Shown here: piece after piece, positions 17,793-25,964 of the stretch | How the letters are laid out: each line of letters starts with the position of its first letter | How positions within the stretch are numbered: the stretch's first letter is position 1 | NCBI RefSeq assembly: GCF_000196235.1 | Contig: NC_008541.1 | Location: forward strand, 4,340,001-4,404,000 | From: Arthrobacter sp. FB24 | GTDB lineage: Bacteria; Actinomycetota; Actinomycetes; Actinomycetales; Micrococcaceae | Reading direction: 5' to 3' | DNA: 64,000 nucleotides | Notes under the pieces: model-generated | Told to the model about the DNA's origin: nothing | The model's database searches: none | Seen by the model: the letters and a program-made list of their open reading frames with translations, nothing else | Program-made: the position numbers and the translations under genes

Positions 17793-18013
17793 TGGTATCT
17801 CCGCAACGTCAGGAATTCGATTGTCAAAAGTTGGAGCAGGCGGTCATTCGTCAGGTTCGGTGCACACAGTTTATCAAGCGGATGCAAACACTTTTGCCAC
17901 CTGCCAGTGCCGCGCGGGGCGGATTCTCCCTGCCGCCGGAGAGTTTCCACCGCCTGTTCACTCGCCGTTGCAAATGGTTCGTCGTATCGCCAGGGGCGGA
18001 TAGCATTCAGCCT

Positions 18014-19417
18014 ATGAACCCCGTTGCCGCTTCCGCGGCTACCCAGCCCCCGTCCGAACTGGAGTCCGGAACGTCGGCCACCAGCAAGGGCAAGGTCCTT
18101 GCGTGGGCCGCCTGGGACTGGGGCTCGGCGGCCTTCAACGCCGTGATGACCACGTTTGTCTTCACGGTGTACCTGACGTCCAACGCCTTCGGCGGCGAGG
18201 ACCAGGCCTCCGCTGTGCTCGGCGGTGCGCTGGCGATCGCCGGGGCGGCCATCGCCCTTCTGGCGCCGGTGACGGGCCAGCGGTCGGACACCGGCGGCCG
18301 CCGGAAGCTGTGGCTGGGAGTCAACACGGCCGCCGTCGCGGTCCTGACCGGATTGTGCTTTTTTGTGTTTCCGCGGCCGGAGTTCCTGTTGCTGGGCGTC
18401 ACACTGATCGCGCTGGGGAACGTCTTTTTCGAATTCGCCGGGGTGAACTACAACGCCATGCTGGCGCAGATTTCGACGCCGAAGAACATCGGGAAGGTGA
18501 GCGGCTTCGGCTGGGGCATGGGCTACCTGGGCGGCATCGTCGCGCTCCTGATCGTGCTGCAGCTGTTCGTCCAGCCCAGCTTCGCGTGGTTCGGGGCGTC
18601 CACCGAAGACAGCCTCAACATCCGCCTCGTGGCGGTGTTCTCGGCCCTCTGGTTCTTCATCTTTGCGTTGCCCGTCCTGTTCGCCGTGCCGGAACTGCGC
18701 AGGCCGCAGCGGGGCCCGAAGCTGGGGTTCCTGGCTTCCTACGGCCTGCTGGTGCGCCGCATCAAGGCGATCTACCGGACCAGCCCGCATACCATTTACT
18801 TCCTCCTTGCCAGTGCCATCTTCCGCGACGGCCTGGCCGCCGTCTTTACCTTTGGCGGGATCATCGCTGCGGGCACCTTCGGTTTCCAGCTGAAGGAAGT
18901 CATCTTCTTTGCCATCTTCGGCAACGTCGTTGCGGCCGTCGGAGCCATGATCGGCGGCTTCCTGGATGACCGGATCGGACCCAAAGCCGTCATCATCGGC
19001 TCGCTTGCCGGCCTGCTGGTTGCGGGCACCGTCATCCTGGTCCTGGGCAACGGCAGCTATGTCTTCTTCGGCCAGGCCTGGCCGGGCACCACCACGTTCT
19101 GGGTGTTCGGGCTGTTCCTGTGCCTTTTCGTTGGACCGGCGCAGTCCTCCTCCCGCGCGTACCTTGCCCGGCTGGCGCCGCATGGCGAATCCGGGGAGCT
19201 CTTCGGCCTCTATGCCACCACGGGCCGGGCGGTCAGCTTCCTGGCGCCAACGCTTTTCACGCTCTGCATCGCGGTGGCGTCGCCGCTCGTGGCACCCGGC
19301 GAAGCCCAGCGCTGGGGGATCCTCGGCATCATGGTGGTGCTCCTCGCCGGGCTGCTGGTGCTGCTGCCGGTCAAGGCTCCCGGAAAGGTGGAAATCGCCG
19401 TGGTTCCGGCGGCCTGA
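18014..19417 (+). CDS. MFS transporter, UMF1/Atg22-like
   Basis: A 467-residue major facilitator with about 12 hydrophobic segments. AWAAWDWGSAAFNAVMTTFVF at the first helix and the LAPVTGQRSDTGGRRK loop between helices two and three match the UMF1 (vacuole effluxer Atg22-like) group, often proposed to export amino acids; the substrate is unknown. ATG 18014 is preferred over an in-frame start at 17831 because the extra 61 residues look non-coding. A TAGCAT box at 18001-18006 lies 7 bases before the ATG, suggesting a leaderless transcript. The nearby divergent mnhA shares the gap. Confidence 0.88.
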   Translation: MNPVAASAATQPPSELESGTSATSKGKVLAWAAWDWGSAAFNAVMTTFVFTVYLTSNAFGGEDQASAVLGGALAIAGAAIALLAPVTGQRSDTGGRRKLWLGVNTAAVAVLTGLCFFVFPRPEFLLLGVTLIALGNVFFEFAGVNYNAMLAQISTPKNIGKVSGFGWGMGYLGGIVALLIVLQLFVQPSFAWFGASTEDSLNIRLVAVFSALWFFIFALPVLFAVPELRRPQRGPKLGFLASYGLLVRRIKAIYRTSPHTIYFLLASAIFRDGLAAVFTFGGIIAAGTFGFQLKEVIFFAIFGNVVAAVGAMIGGFLDDRIGPKAVIIGSLAGLLVAGTVILVLGNGSYVFFGQAWPGTTTFWVFGLFLCLFVGPAQSSSRAYLARLAPHGESGELFGLYATTGRAVSFLAPTLFTLCIAVASPLVAPGEAQRWGILGIMVVLLAGLLVLLPVKAPGKVEIAVVPAA

Positions 19418-19481
19418 GGGTCCCGCAGGCAATTCGTGGTTTCGACACCCCAACGCCGTCCGCGCGGACTAGGCTGGTGCC

Positions 19482-19964
19482 ATGAACGTGGATGAGACAG
19501 ACCTCCCTGGCCTTGGCAGGCGCAAGGATTTCATGACCGCTTCGGGCCGCCGGATCGGCGTGGTGGAATACCGCGAGGGTCAGACCGAGCTGATTGTTTC
19601 CACCTGGGACGATCCCGACACGTGCCAGGCGTCCATCCCGCTGACGGCCGAGGAAGCCGCCGCCCTGGGCAACCTGCTGGGCGGCCAGCGCCTGGCCATG
19701 CAGCTCTCCGAAGAGCACCGCGAAATCCCGGGAATCGTCACCCGCCAGTTCTCCATCGGCGGGGACTCACCGTTCCACAACCAGCCCATGGGCAAAGCCT
19801 GCATCCGCACCCGCAGCGGTGTCTCCATCGTCGCCATCATGCGGGAAGGCGAGGTGCTCCCCTCCCCTGGACCCGACGTCGTCCTTCACCCCGGCGACCT
19901 GCTCGTGGCGGTCGGAACGCAAGAAGGTCTCGATACAGCAGCCGATATCCTGCGCAACGGCTGA
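19482..19964 (+). CDS. khtT: KhtT-like TrkA-C regulatory subunit of a K+/H+ antiporter
   Basis: A 160-residue cytosolic protein. The C-terminal half (about 80-158) is a TrkA-C/RCK-C domain (IVAIMREGEVLPSPGPDVVL followed by HPGDLLVAVGT). The N-terminal part matches the regulatory subunits paired with Kef-type antiporters such as KhtT of B. subtilis. It probably gates the adjacent KhtU-like antiporter in response to ligand or pH. TAGGCT at 19470-19475 lies 6 bases before the ATG, a likely leaderless promoter. Its stop is 5 bp before the antiporter ATG. Confidence 0.88.
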   Translation: MNVDETDLPGLGRRKDFMTASGRRIGVVEYREGQTELIVSTWDDPDTCQASIPLTAEEAAALGNLLGGQRLAMQLSEEHREIPGIVTRQFSIGGDSPFHNQPMGKACIRTRSGVSIVAIMREGEVLPSPGPDVVLHPGDLLVAVGTQEGLDTAADILRNG

Positions 19965-19969
19965 GCGGC

Positions 19970-21160
19970 ATGGATCCGCTCGCGCTAACCCTCATCGAAC
20001 TGGGGGCCGTCGTGTTCTGCCTTGGCCTGCTGGCCAGGCTGGCCGGGCGGATCGGGATGTCCCCCATTCCCCTGTACCTGGTGGGCGGGCTGTTTTTCGG
20101 CGCCGGTGGACTGGTCAAGCTCGAAGGAATGCACGAATTCGCGCATCTTTCCGGCGAGATCGGCGTGATCCTGCTGCTACTCATGCTCGGATTGGAATAT
20201 ACGGCGGCTGAACTGGTCACCGGCCTCCGGCGGTCGTGGAAGGCCGGCGTCCTGGACCTCGTTCTGAACTTCATTCCGGGGGCCGGCCTGGCCGTGCTGC
20301 TGGGTTGGGGCCTGGTGGGAGCAATGGTGATGGGCGGCGTCACGTACATCTCGTCCTCCGGCATCGCAGCCAAGGTGATTACGGACCTCGGCCGGATCGG
20401 TAACCGCGAGACCCCTGTGGTTCTGTCCATCCTGGTCTTCGAGGACCTTGCGATGGCCGTCTACCTGCCCGTCCTCACTGCCACGCTGGCCGGGGTCAGT
20501 TTCCTGGTGGGGCTGCAGACCGTCGGAATTTCGCTCGCTGTGGTCACTGTGGTGCTGGTAGTGGCCCTCCGGCACGGGCACCACGTGTCCAAGGCAGTAC
20601 ACAGCGAAAATTCCGAGGTGTTCCTGCTGAACCTTCTCGGCGCGGCGCTCCTGGTTGCCGGTCTCGCCGCCGCCATGCAGGTCTCGGCCGCGGTGGGCGC
20701 GTTCATGCTGGGCATCGCCATTTCCGGCGCCACGGCTCACAGCGCTACCCGGATCCTCGAACCCCTCCGGGACCTGTTCGCGGCCATCTTCTTCGTGGTC
20801 TTCGGCCTCAACACCGATCCATCATCCATCCCGCCGGTACTGGGGTGGGCGCTGATCCTGGCTGTCCTCACCGCCGCCACCAAAATGATCACGGGAATCT
20901 GGGCGGCCAAGCGGGCAGGAATTGGCCTGCCGGGCCGGTTCCGTGCGGGAGCTGCGCTGATTGCGCGCGGTGAGTTCTCCATCGTCATTGCCGGCCTGGC
21001 GGTGGCTTCCGGTGTGGTGCCGCACGATCTCGCGGCGCTGGCCACGGCCTACGTGCTCATCATGGCCATCATGGGTCCGCTGGCGGCACGCTACGTGGAG
21101 CCGGTTGTGAAGATGCTGCGCCGCCCGGCAAAACCGCGGCCGGCCGCCCGCCCCATCTGA
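19970..21160 (+). CDS. khtU: KhtU-like K+(cation)/H+ antiporter, CPA2 family
   Basis: A 396-residue Kef-type CPA2 antiporter with 11-13 hydrophobic segments. LMLGLEYTAAEL, the SSSGIAAKVITDLGR segment and the VLSILVFEDLAMA motif with its essential Glu-Asp are typical. ATG 19970 directly follows the khtT stop; a longer in-frame reading through khtT is not needed. It lacks the C-terminal RCK domain of KefB/C, in keeping with a separate regulator. The likely role is potassium efflux and pH control. The end of the gene runs into the 32-bp repeat. Confidence 0.9.
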   Translation: MDPLALTLIELGAVVFCLGLLARLAGRIGMSPIPLYLVGGLFFGAGGLVKLEGMHEFAHLSGEIGVILLLLMLGLEYTAAELVTGLRRSWKAGVLDLVLNFIPGAGLAVLLGWGLVGAMVMGGVTYISSSGIAAKVITDLGRIGNRETPVVLSILVFEDLAMAVYLPVLTATLAGVSFLVGLQTVGISLAVVTVVLVVALRHGHHVSKAVHSENSEVFLLNLLGAALLVAGLAAAMQVSAAVGAFMLGIAISGATAHSATRILEPLRDLFAAIFFVVFGLNTDPSSIPPVLGWALILAVLTAATKMITGIWAAKRAGIGLPGRFRAGAALIARGEFSIVIAGLAVASGVVPHDLAALATAYVLIMAIMGPLAARYVEPVVKMLRRPAKPRPAARPI

Positions 21161-21270
21161 CGCTCTCTCAGATCCTGCCGCCTTTTCGGCGACGCTCTCT
21201 CAGATCCTGCCGCCTTTTCGGGCACGCTCCCTCAGATCCTGCCGCCTTTTCGGCGACGCTCCCTCAGATC
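21159..21270. repeat. 3.5 tandem copies of a 32-bp repeat between khtU and dcd
   Basis: Three full copies start at 21159, 21191 and 21223, with a half copy at 21255. The unit reads GACGCTCTCTCAGATCC, then TGCCGCCTTTTCGGC, with one or two substitutions between copies. The array starts inside the khtU stop region and the last half copy supplies the dcd stop codon (21264-21266). A related 32-bp unit recurs near 32.9 kb. The convergent position could mean a role as a transcription terminator or simply REP-like spread. Confidence 0.9.
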
Positions 21271-21839
21271 TCAGTGCGGTGGAAGTTCAGGTAGCTGCGG
21301 CTGGCGGTGGGACCACGCTGGCCCTGGTAGCGGTTGCCGTACTCACCGGAGCCGTAGGGGAATTCGGCGGCGGAGCTGAGCTTGAAGAAGCACAGCTGGC
21401 CGATCTTCATGCCGGGCCACAGTTTGATGGGCAGCGTGGCCATGTTGGAAAGCTCCAGCGTGACGTGGCCGGAGAACCCGGGATCGATAAACCCTGCGGT
21501 GGAGTGCGTCAGCAGCCCCAGCCGGCCCAGCGAGGACTTGCCTTCGAGCCGTGCCGCAATGTCATCCGGCAAGGTGACGGTTTCATAAGTGGAGCCCAGC
21601 ACAAACTCGCCCGGGTGAAGGATGAACGGCTCTCCGCGGTCAACTTCCACCAGGCGCGTCAGCTCAGGCTGGTCCTCGGCAGGGTCGATGTGCGCGTACT
21701 TGTGGTTGTCGAACAACCGGAAGAACCGGTCGATCCGGACGTCCACGGACGACGGCTGGACCATCACCGGGTCGTACGGATCCAGGACAATCCGTTGGGA
21801 ATCAATTTCGGCACGAATATCGCGGTCAGAGATCAGCAC
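21264..21839 (-). CDS. dcd: dCTP deaminase
   Basis: A 191-residue dCTP deaminase/dUTPase-fold enzyme that converts dCTP to dUTP for dTTP synthesis, possibly the bifunctional form that also yields d[14 protein letters not shown], the [13 protein letters not shown] nucleotide-binding motif and [15 protein letters not shown] with the catalytic Glu are intact. GTG 21839 (then [11 protein letters not shown]) is chosen since Dcd proteins begin at that motif; a TTG six bases earlier is the alternative. A TATTTT box directly before suggests a leaderless mRNA. The stop codon lies in the repeat array. Confidence 0.94.
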   Translation of the reverse strand: MLISDRDIRAEIDSQRIVLDPYDPVMVQPSSVDVRIDRFFRLFDNHKYAHIDPAEDQPELTRLVEVDRGEPFILHPGEFVLGSTYETVTLPDDIAARLEGKSSLGRLGLLTHSTAGFIDPGFSGHVTLELSNMATLPIKLWPGMKIGQLCFFKLSSAAEFPYGSGEYGNRYQGQRGPTASRSYLNFHRTEI

Positions 21840-21941
21840 ACTCAAAAATACCGCACCATTGCCGCGCCCGTTGCCCGGGGTTACTGTTACTGCTGATAAG
21901 AAACGTCATCTCCGATACAGGATGAGTCTGATGTTGCGGCT

Positions 21942-23762
21942 GTGACGGGTTGCCTTCGCCCTGAAGGAGGCGGCACCGACGGATCTGGGGTTGGCTTGAG
22001 GAAGATTTCGGCACGGACACTGGCAGCCATGATCTGCGCACTGGCACTCATCACGCCTGCGGCCGGCCAGCTGGGGGGACCTTCCTCAAGCCCAAAACCC
22101 GATGTGTCCGCCGTGGCGGACCAGCAGGCGCAAAGCGTCGCCCTCGGCCCGCCATCGTTCGTGTACGACGCCGGCTTGGGCACCGCGGATGACACACCAG
22201 GGCAGCGCCTCGCCCCCGCCGTGGACCCGGCGGTCAGGGAAGGGGACCCAGGCGGCACAACTGCTGCTTTGGTCAATACCTCAGGAACGGCCGGCGCCGG
22301 TGGCGGCGCCGGCACACTCTCCACCAACACGCCGCCGCTGCCAGCAGGAGACTCCCCTCCCGAGCCGGCGTCCGTCCCACCGTTGTCCGCCACCGACGCC
22401 GACCTGGCGGCCCTCACCCAGGCCGGGCTGCAGACCCGGCCTGCACCCACGGCGGGCACCGAAGCCCTCCGAACCGAATCACTGACGACGCAGGCCCTCG
22501 TCAGGGACGACGCGTCGTCCCAAATCCTGGCGGTGTTCAAAGCCATCAACAGCTACCGGGCTTCGTTCGGACTGCCCGCCGTGAAGTACCACGCCACAGT
22601 GGCCGCCATGGCCCAGGAGTGGTCCGACAGCATCGCGGCCCGGGAAGTGATCGAGCACCGCTCGAGCTTCTGGACCGATTCGCGGGCGCTCAGCCCCACC
22701 AATGGCGCCGGCGAGGTCATTGCCGTCCGCTGGGACCGCGACGCCGCCCAGCTTGTTGAGTGGTGGAAGGGCTCGCCCGCCCACAATGCAATCCTGAAGG
22801 ACCCGCGGTTCAATGTGATGGGGATCGGGATCACCTTCACGGACGGCAACTGGCAGACCACGCCCAACCGCTACACCATGTGGGGCGTGGTGGACTTCTT
22901 CGGATACGGCACGCTGCCCGCGGGAACCACCAGCAGCCCGGGCGGCAGCACTGAAATGCCCGTACAGCCCGCCAGCGTGTGCGATCCGCTGGTGCGGCAC
23001 ATGCCGCCGTCGGCGGACCTTGCGGCGGCCGCGATCAAGGGTCCCGGCGACCTCGTGTCGGTGAACTCATCCGGGGAACTCATCAACCGCCCGTCCCTGG
23101 GAAACCGGCAATACGGCGCACAACAGGTCGTCGGGACCGGATTCGGCTCCGCCAAGGAACTCTTTGTCACCGACTGGGACCGGGACGGAGTCTTTGACAT
23201 CCTGGTCCAGTGGACTGATGGCAGGGTTACGCTGCACGCCGGCTCGGTGGGCGGCGGATTCCTTCCAGGCGTGACACTGGGCCAGTCCGGGTGGGCGGGA
23301 ATGACCCTGGCGGTCGGGGGCTGGTGTGCCAACAACCGCCTCCCGCAACTGGTGGCGCTGGACACCTCCGGGAACCTCTGGCTGTACCCCAACCGGGGCA
23401 AAGCGGACCTTGTGCAGCGGACTCTGATGGCGTCCGGCGTTTCAGCCAACCGGCTGGCCATGGCGGATTACGACGGCGACGGCTTCCAGGACCTGTTGGC
23501 CCGGCAGTCGGACGGTTATGTCCGGCTCTTCCGCGGCTCGGGCGCGCCGGCACCGCGCGCCGAAACCCGGGCTGTGGTGGCCAGCGGATGGTCGGACGTT
23601 ACAGCCATCCGTCCGCTGCGGGATGTCACGGGCCTGAACTCAACGGGACTGGCCCTCCGACGAGCCGGCGACGTGGTGCAGTATTGGGACCTCAGCACGG
23701 GCGCCTTGACGTCGCCGTCGTCCATCCCCGGAACGTGGGCGGGACAGCGCCTCGCGCAATAG
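21942..23762 (+). CDS. Secreted CAP/SCP-domain protein with VCBS/FG-GAP repeats
   Basis: Up to 606 residues. A signal-like stretch (LRKISARTLAAMICALALITPAAG) precedes a low-complexity Pro/Ala/Gly region to about residue 185. A CAP domain follows (about 190-325), with INSYRASFGLPAVKYH, VIEHRSSF and VEWWKGSPAHNAILKD as landmarks. The C-terminal 250 residues hold beta-propeller-like repeats with Asp-rich calcium-type loops (DWDRDGVFDILVQW, DYDGDGFQDLLAR). It is exported and perhaps wall-bound; the substrate is unknown. The start is unsure: GTG 21942 is the longest, but TTG 21996, just before the RK n-region, is more signal-peptide-like. Confidence 0.85.
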   Translation: MTGCLRPEGGGTDGSGVGLRKISARTLAAMICALALITPAAGQLGGPSSSPKPDVSAVADQQAQSVALGPPSFVYDAGLGTADDTPGQRLAPAVDPAVREGDPGGTTAALVNTSGTAGAGGGAGTLSTNTPPLPAGDSPPEPASVPPLSATDADLAALTQAGLQTRPAPTAGTEALRTESLTTQALVRDDASSQILAVFKAINSYRASFGLPAVKYHATVAAMAQEWSDSIAAREVIEHRSSFWTDSRALSPTNGAGEVIAVRWDRDAAQLVEWWKGSPAHNAILKDPRFNVMGIGITFTDGNWQTTPNRYTMWGVVDFFGYGTLPAGTTSSPGGSTEMPVQPASVCDPLVRHMPPSADLAAAAIKGPGDLVSVNSSGELINRPSLGNRQYGAQQVVGTGFGSAKELFVTDWDRDGVFDILVQWTDGRVTLHAGSVGGGFLPGVTLGQSGWAGMTLAVGGWCANNRLPQLVALDTSGNLWLYPNRGKADLVQRTLMASGVSANRLAMADYDGDGFQDLLARQSDGYVRLFRGSGAPAPRAETRAVVASGWSDVTAIRPLRDVTGLNSTGLALRRAGDVVQYWDLSTGALTSPSSIPGTWAGQRLAQ

Positions 23763-23792
23763 CCGCCTTACCCTGCGCGCGGGTCTCGCGGG

Positions 23793-24239
23793 TTACGGCT
23801 CCGCGGGCCGGGCTTCCAGGACTTCCTTAAGGCGTTCCAACTGCGCGACTTCCGACTTCATGGTCCGTTGGATCATGAAGTCCATCAGCCCGGCCAGTCC
23901 CTTGGGCCGCGACTCCAGGGCGAACCTGACCCGGGTGCTTGTTCCCTCGGTGCTCAGGTAATAGCCGCCGTGCGGGCGCGCCGGGCCGGCAACCACTTGG
24001 AACTGGATCTCGGCGCCCGGCCGGAGCTGCGTGATTTGGAAGTCGGCGGCGATGGGGCGTCCCGCAGGACCGGCCAGGGTCTGCTGGTAGACCGCGCCGC
24101 AGGCTCCCAGCGCACCTGAACGCAGTTCGATGTTCCGGATCCCTTCCCGCCATGAGGGAAGGTTCAGCCCGTCCTGCAGGAACTGGTACACGGTCATGGC
24201 ATCGCGTTCCACGACGACCTCGTACTCTGCAAATGCCAC
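23793..24239 (-). CDS. SRPBCC-family (START-like) protein
   Basis: A 148-residue single-domain protein of the polyketide-cyclase/START-like superfamily, a ligand-binding fold. AEYEVVVERDAMTVYQFLQD at the start and TSTRVRFALESRPKGLAGLMD before the C-terminal helix are typical. GTG 24239 with aaggga 6 bases upstream is preferred; the frame is open to 24479 but the extra residues look non-coding. It converges with the CAP gene, 30 bp apart. The ligand is unknown. Confidence 0.8.
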   Translation of the reverse strand: MAFAEYEVVVERDAMTVYQFLQDGLNLPSWREGIRNIELRSGALGACGAVYQQTLAGPAGRPIAADFQITQLRPGAEIQFQVVAGPARPHGGYYLSTEGTSTRVRFALESRPKGLAGLMDFMIQRTMKSEVAQLERLKEVLEARPAEP

Positions 24240-24355
24240 GGGGATCCCTTGATTGTCGGACAGCTTTCTTGCGTAGCCCGTTCCCCTGATACTGCAGCTA
24301 ACCCCAATAGGATAGTCAGCTCGGCCTGCTTCCCAGCGGCCACGGCCGTGCCTTA

Positions 24356-24395
24356 ACCGAACAGTTATCGAACGGACCGAAGAGTTATCGAAAGC
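24356..24395. repeat. Imperfect 20-bp tandem direct repeat upstream of tRNA-Gly
   Basis: Two adjacent 20-base units, accgaacagttatcgaacgg and accgaagagttatcgaaagc, agree at 16 of 20 positions and share agttatcgaa. The 20-bp spacing puts both on the same helix face, so a protein-binding role upstream of the SRPBCC gene or the tRNA is conceivable. The rest of the 266-bp gap 24240-24505 shows no gene. Confidence 0.6.
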
Positions 24396-24505
24396 ATGCT
24401 GTCGCCTGACGGTCGTGTCCCTGTTCTGGGAGTGCGCACGGCTGGGGTAAAGTAAATCCGGTTGACGCAACCGGGACATGGCCGAGGTAAGTGGCTGGTC
24501 CCTCT

Positions 24506-24579
24506 GCGGCTGTAGCTCAATGGTAGAGCGCTAGCTTCCCAAGCTTGATACGCGGGTTCGATTCCCGTCAGCCGCTCCA
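24506..24579 (+). tRNA. tRNA-Gly (anticodon CCC)
   Basis: A complete cloverleaf can be drawn: acceptor GCGGCTG/CAGCCGC, D arm GCTC-AATGGTA-GAGC, anticodon arm CTAGC-TTCCCAA-GCTTG (one U-U mismatch), T arm GCGGG-TTCGATT-CCCGT, discriminator T and an encoded CCA. The loop gives anticodon CCC, so it decodes GGG glycine codons. Confidence 0.97.
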
Positions 24580-24657
24580 TTCCTTCCGCGGGGCATTAGG
24601 CGGCTACCTGTATCGTCAGAAGTCAGGAACCCCTTCGGTTCCGCTACAGGAGCAATC

Positions 24658-24807
24658 ATGGCTGACAAGTCCCCGCGTCAAGCAGCATCCGCGAAATCCG
24701 GCAAATCCATCAAGGAAAAACGCGCCGACAAGAGGGCAGCCGCAGCGCCGCCGAGCTCCCTCGACAAGGCAACCGCCACCAAGGCAGCGAGCCCCAAAAA
24801 GAAGTGA
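24658..24807 (+). CDS. Small Lys/Ala-rich basic protein (49 aa)
   Basis: A 49-residue protein starting MADKSPRQAASAKSG and ending AASPKKK, with about a quarter of residues Lys or Arg and no hydrophobic core. A good caggag Shine-Dalgarno lies at 24648-24653. Its stop overlaps the GTG of the next gene (GTGA), which argues for real translation and coupling. It is probably disordered; the composition suggests nucleic-acid binding, but nothing shows it. A small hairpin (ggaacc/ggttcc, 24626-24642) sits in its leader. Confidence 0.65.
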   Translation: MADKSPRQAASAKSGKSIKEKRADKRAAAAPPSSLDKATATKAASPKKK

Positions 24808-25964
24808 CCGGTTCCGCGAACCATCTCAGCCTCGGAGTCCTCGCCAGCACGCGCAAACCTGACGAACGCCGGCTCCCGCTCCACCCCCTCCACCTGGACC
24901 GCATCGCACCCGAACTGCGGCGGAACATCATCCTCGAACAGGGCTACGGCGAACGGTTCGGCGTTTCGGACACCCATCTGGCCTCCCTCGTGGGACGGAT
25001 TGCCACCCGCGGCGAGATCATTGCCGACGCCGACGTCGTCCTGCTGCCCAAGCCGCAGCCGGAGGACCTCGCGGAACTCCGCGACGGCCAGGTCCTCTGG
25101 GGCTGGCCGCACTGCGTCCAGGACCGCGCCATCACCCAGCTGGCCATCGACAAGAAGCTCACGCTGATCGCCTTCGAGGCCATGAACCACTGGGCGGGCG
25201 ACGGCGGCTTCGGCCTCCACGTCTTCCACAAGAACAACGAACTGGCCGGCTATTGCTCGGTCATCCACGCCCTTGCCCTCACCGGTTCCACGGGCGTCTA
25301 CGGCCGGCGGCTCACCGCCGTCGTCATCGGTTTCGGGGCCACAGCCCGCGGTGCCGTCACGGCGCTGAACGCCCACGGCATCCACGACGTCCAGGTGCTA
25401 ACCAACCGGGGCGTCGCCGCGGTGGGTTCGCCCATCCACTCGGTGCGGATCGCCCAGTTCGACCATGACGACAAGGCGCCGTTCCTCAGCCAGGTCATCA
25501 CCGAACGCGGCAGGGTTCCGCTGGCGCCGTTCCTGGCCGAAAGCGACATCGTGGTCAACTGCACGCTGCAGGACCCCAACGCCCCGCTAACGTACCTGCG
25601 TGAAGAGGACCTCAGCGCGTTCCGTCCCGGCAGCCTGATCGTGGACGTTTCCTGCGACGAGGGAATGGGCTTCAGCTGGGCGAAAACCACCACGTTCGCC
25701 GAGCCCATGCTCACCGTGGGCGACCACATTGACTACTACGCGGTGGACCACAGTCCCTCCTACCTGTGGAACTCCTCCAGCTGGGAGATCAGCGAGGCGC
25801 TGCTCCCCTTCCTGGAAACCGTCATTTCCGGCCCCGAAGCTTGGGCCGGAAACGACACGATCGCCCGTGCCATCGAAATCCGCGGCGGAGAGATCCTCAA
25901 CAAGGACGTGCTGCAGTTCCAGCAGCGGCAGGCGGAGTACCCGCACGCCCCTCTGGACGCGTAG
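24804..25964 (+). CDS. N5-(carboxyethyl)ornithine synthase-like NAD(P)-dependent enzyme
   Basis: A 386-residue member of the alanine dehydrogenase/transhydrogenase-like family closest by recall to N5-(carboxyethyl)ornithine synthase, which reductively condenses pyruvate with ornithine. The N-terminal LGVLASTRKPDERRLPLHP resembles the substrate-binding region of that family, and the TAVVIGFGATARGAV segment (about 173-187) is the Rossmann dinucleotide loop. The GTG start overlaps the 49-aa gene by 4 bp. The last 68 bp overlap the convergent MFS gene. The actual amino acid substrate is uncertain. Confidence 0.8.
   Translation: MTGSANHLSLGVLASTRKPDERRLPLHPLHLDRIAPELRRNIILEQGYGERFGVSDTHLASLVGRIATRGEIIADADVVLLPKPQPEDLAELRDGQVLWGWPHCVQDRAITQLAIDKKLTLIAFEAMNHWAGDGGFGLHVFHKNNELAGYCSVIHALALTGSTGVYGRRLTAVVIGFGATARGAVTALNAHGIHDVQVLTNRGVAAVGSPIHSVRIAQFDHDDKAPFLSQVITERGRVPLAPFLAESDIVVNCTLQDPNAPLTYLREEDLSAFRPGSLIVDVSCDEGMGFSWAKTTTFAEPMLTVGDHIDYYAVDHSPSYLWNSSSWEISEALLPFLETVISGPEAWAGNDTIARAIEIRGGEILNKDVLQFQQRQAEYPHAPLDA

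Noticed and set aside
17789..19453. A 554-aa minus-strand frame opposite the UMF1-like transporter
   Set aside because: Very rich in Arg, Gly, Glu and Gln with no hydrophobic pattern, as expected for antisense of a membrane protein gene.
24365..24580. Minus-strand 71-aa frame across tRNA-Gly containing TGIEPAYQAWEASALPLSY
   Set aside because: This string is simply the antisense translation of a tRNA gene, a known source of spurious protein entries.
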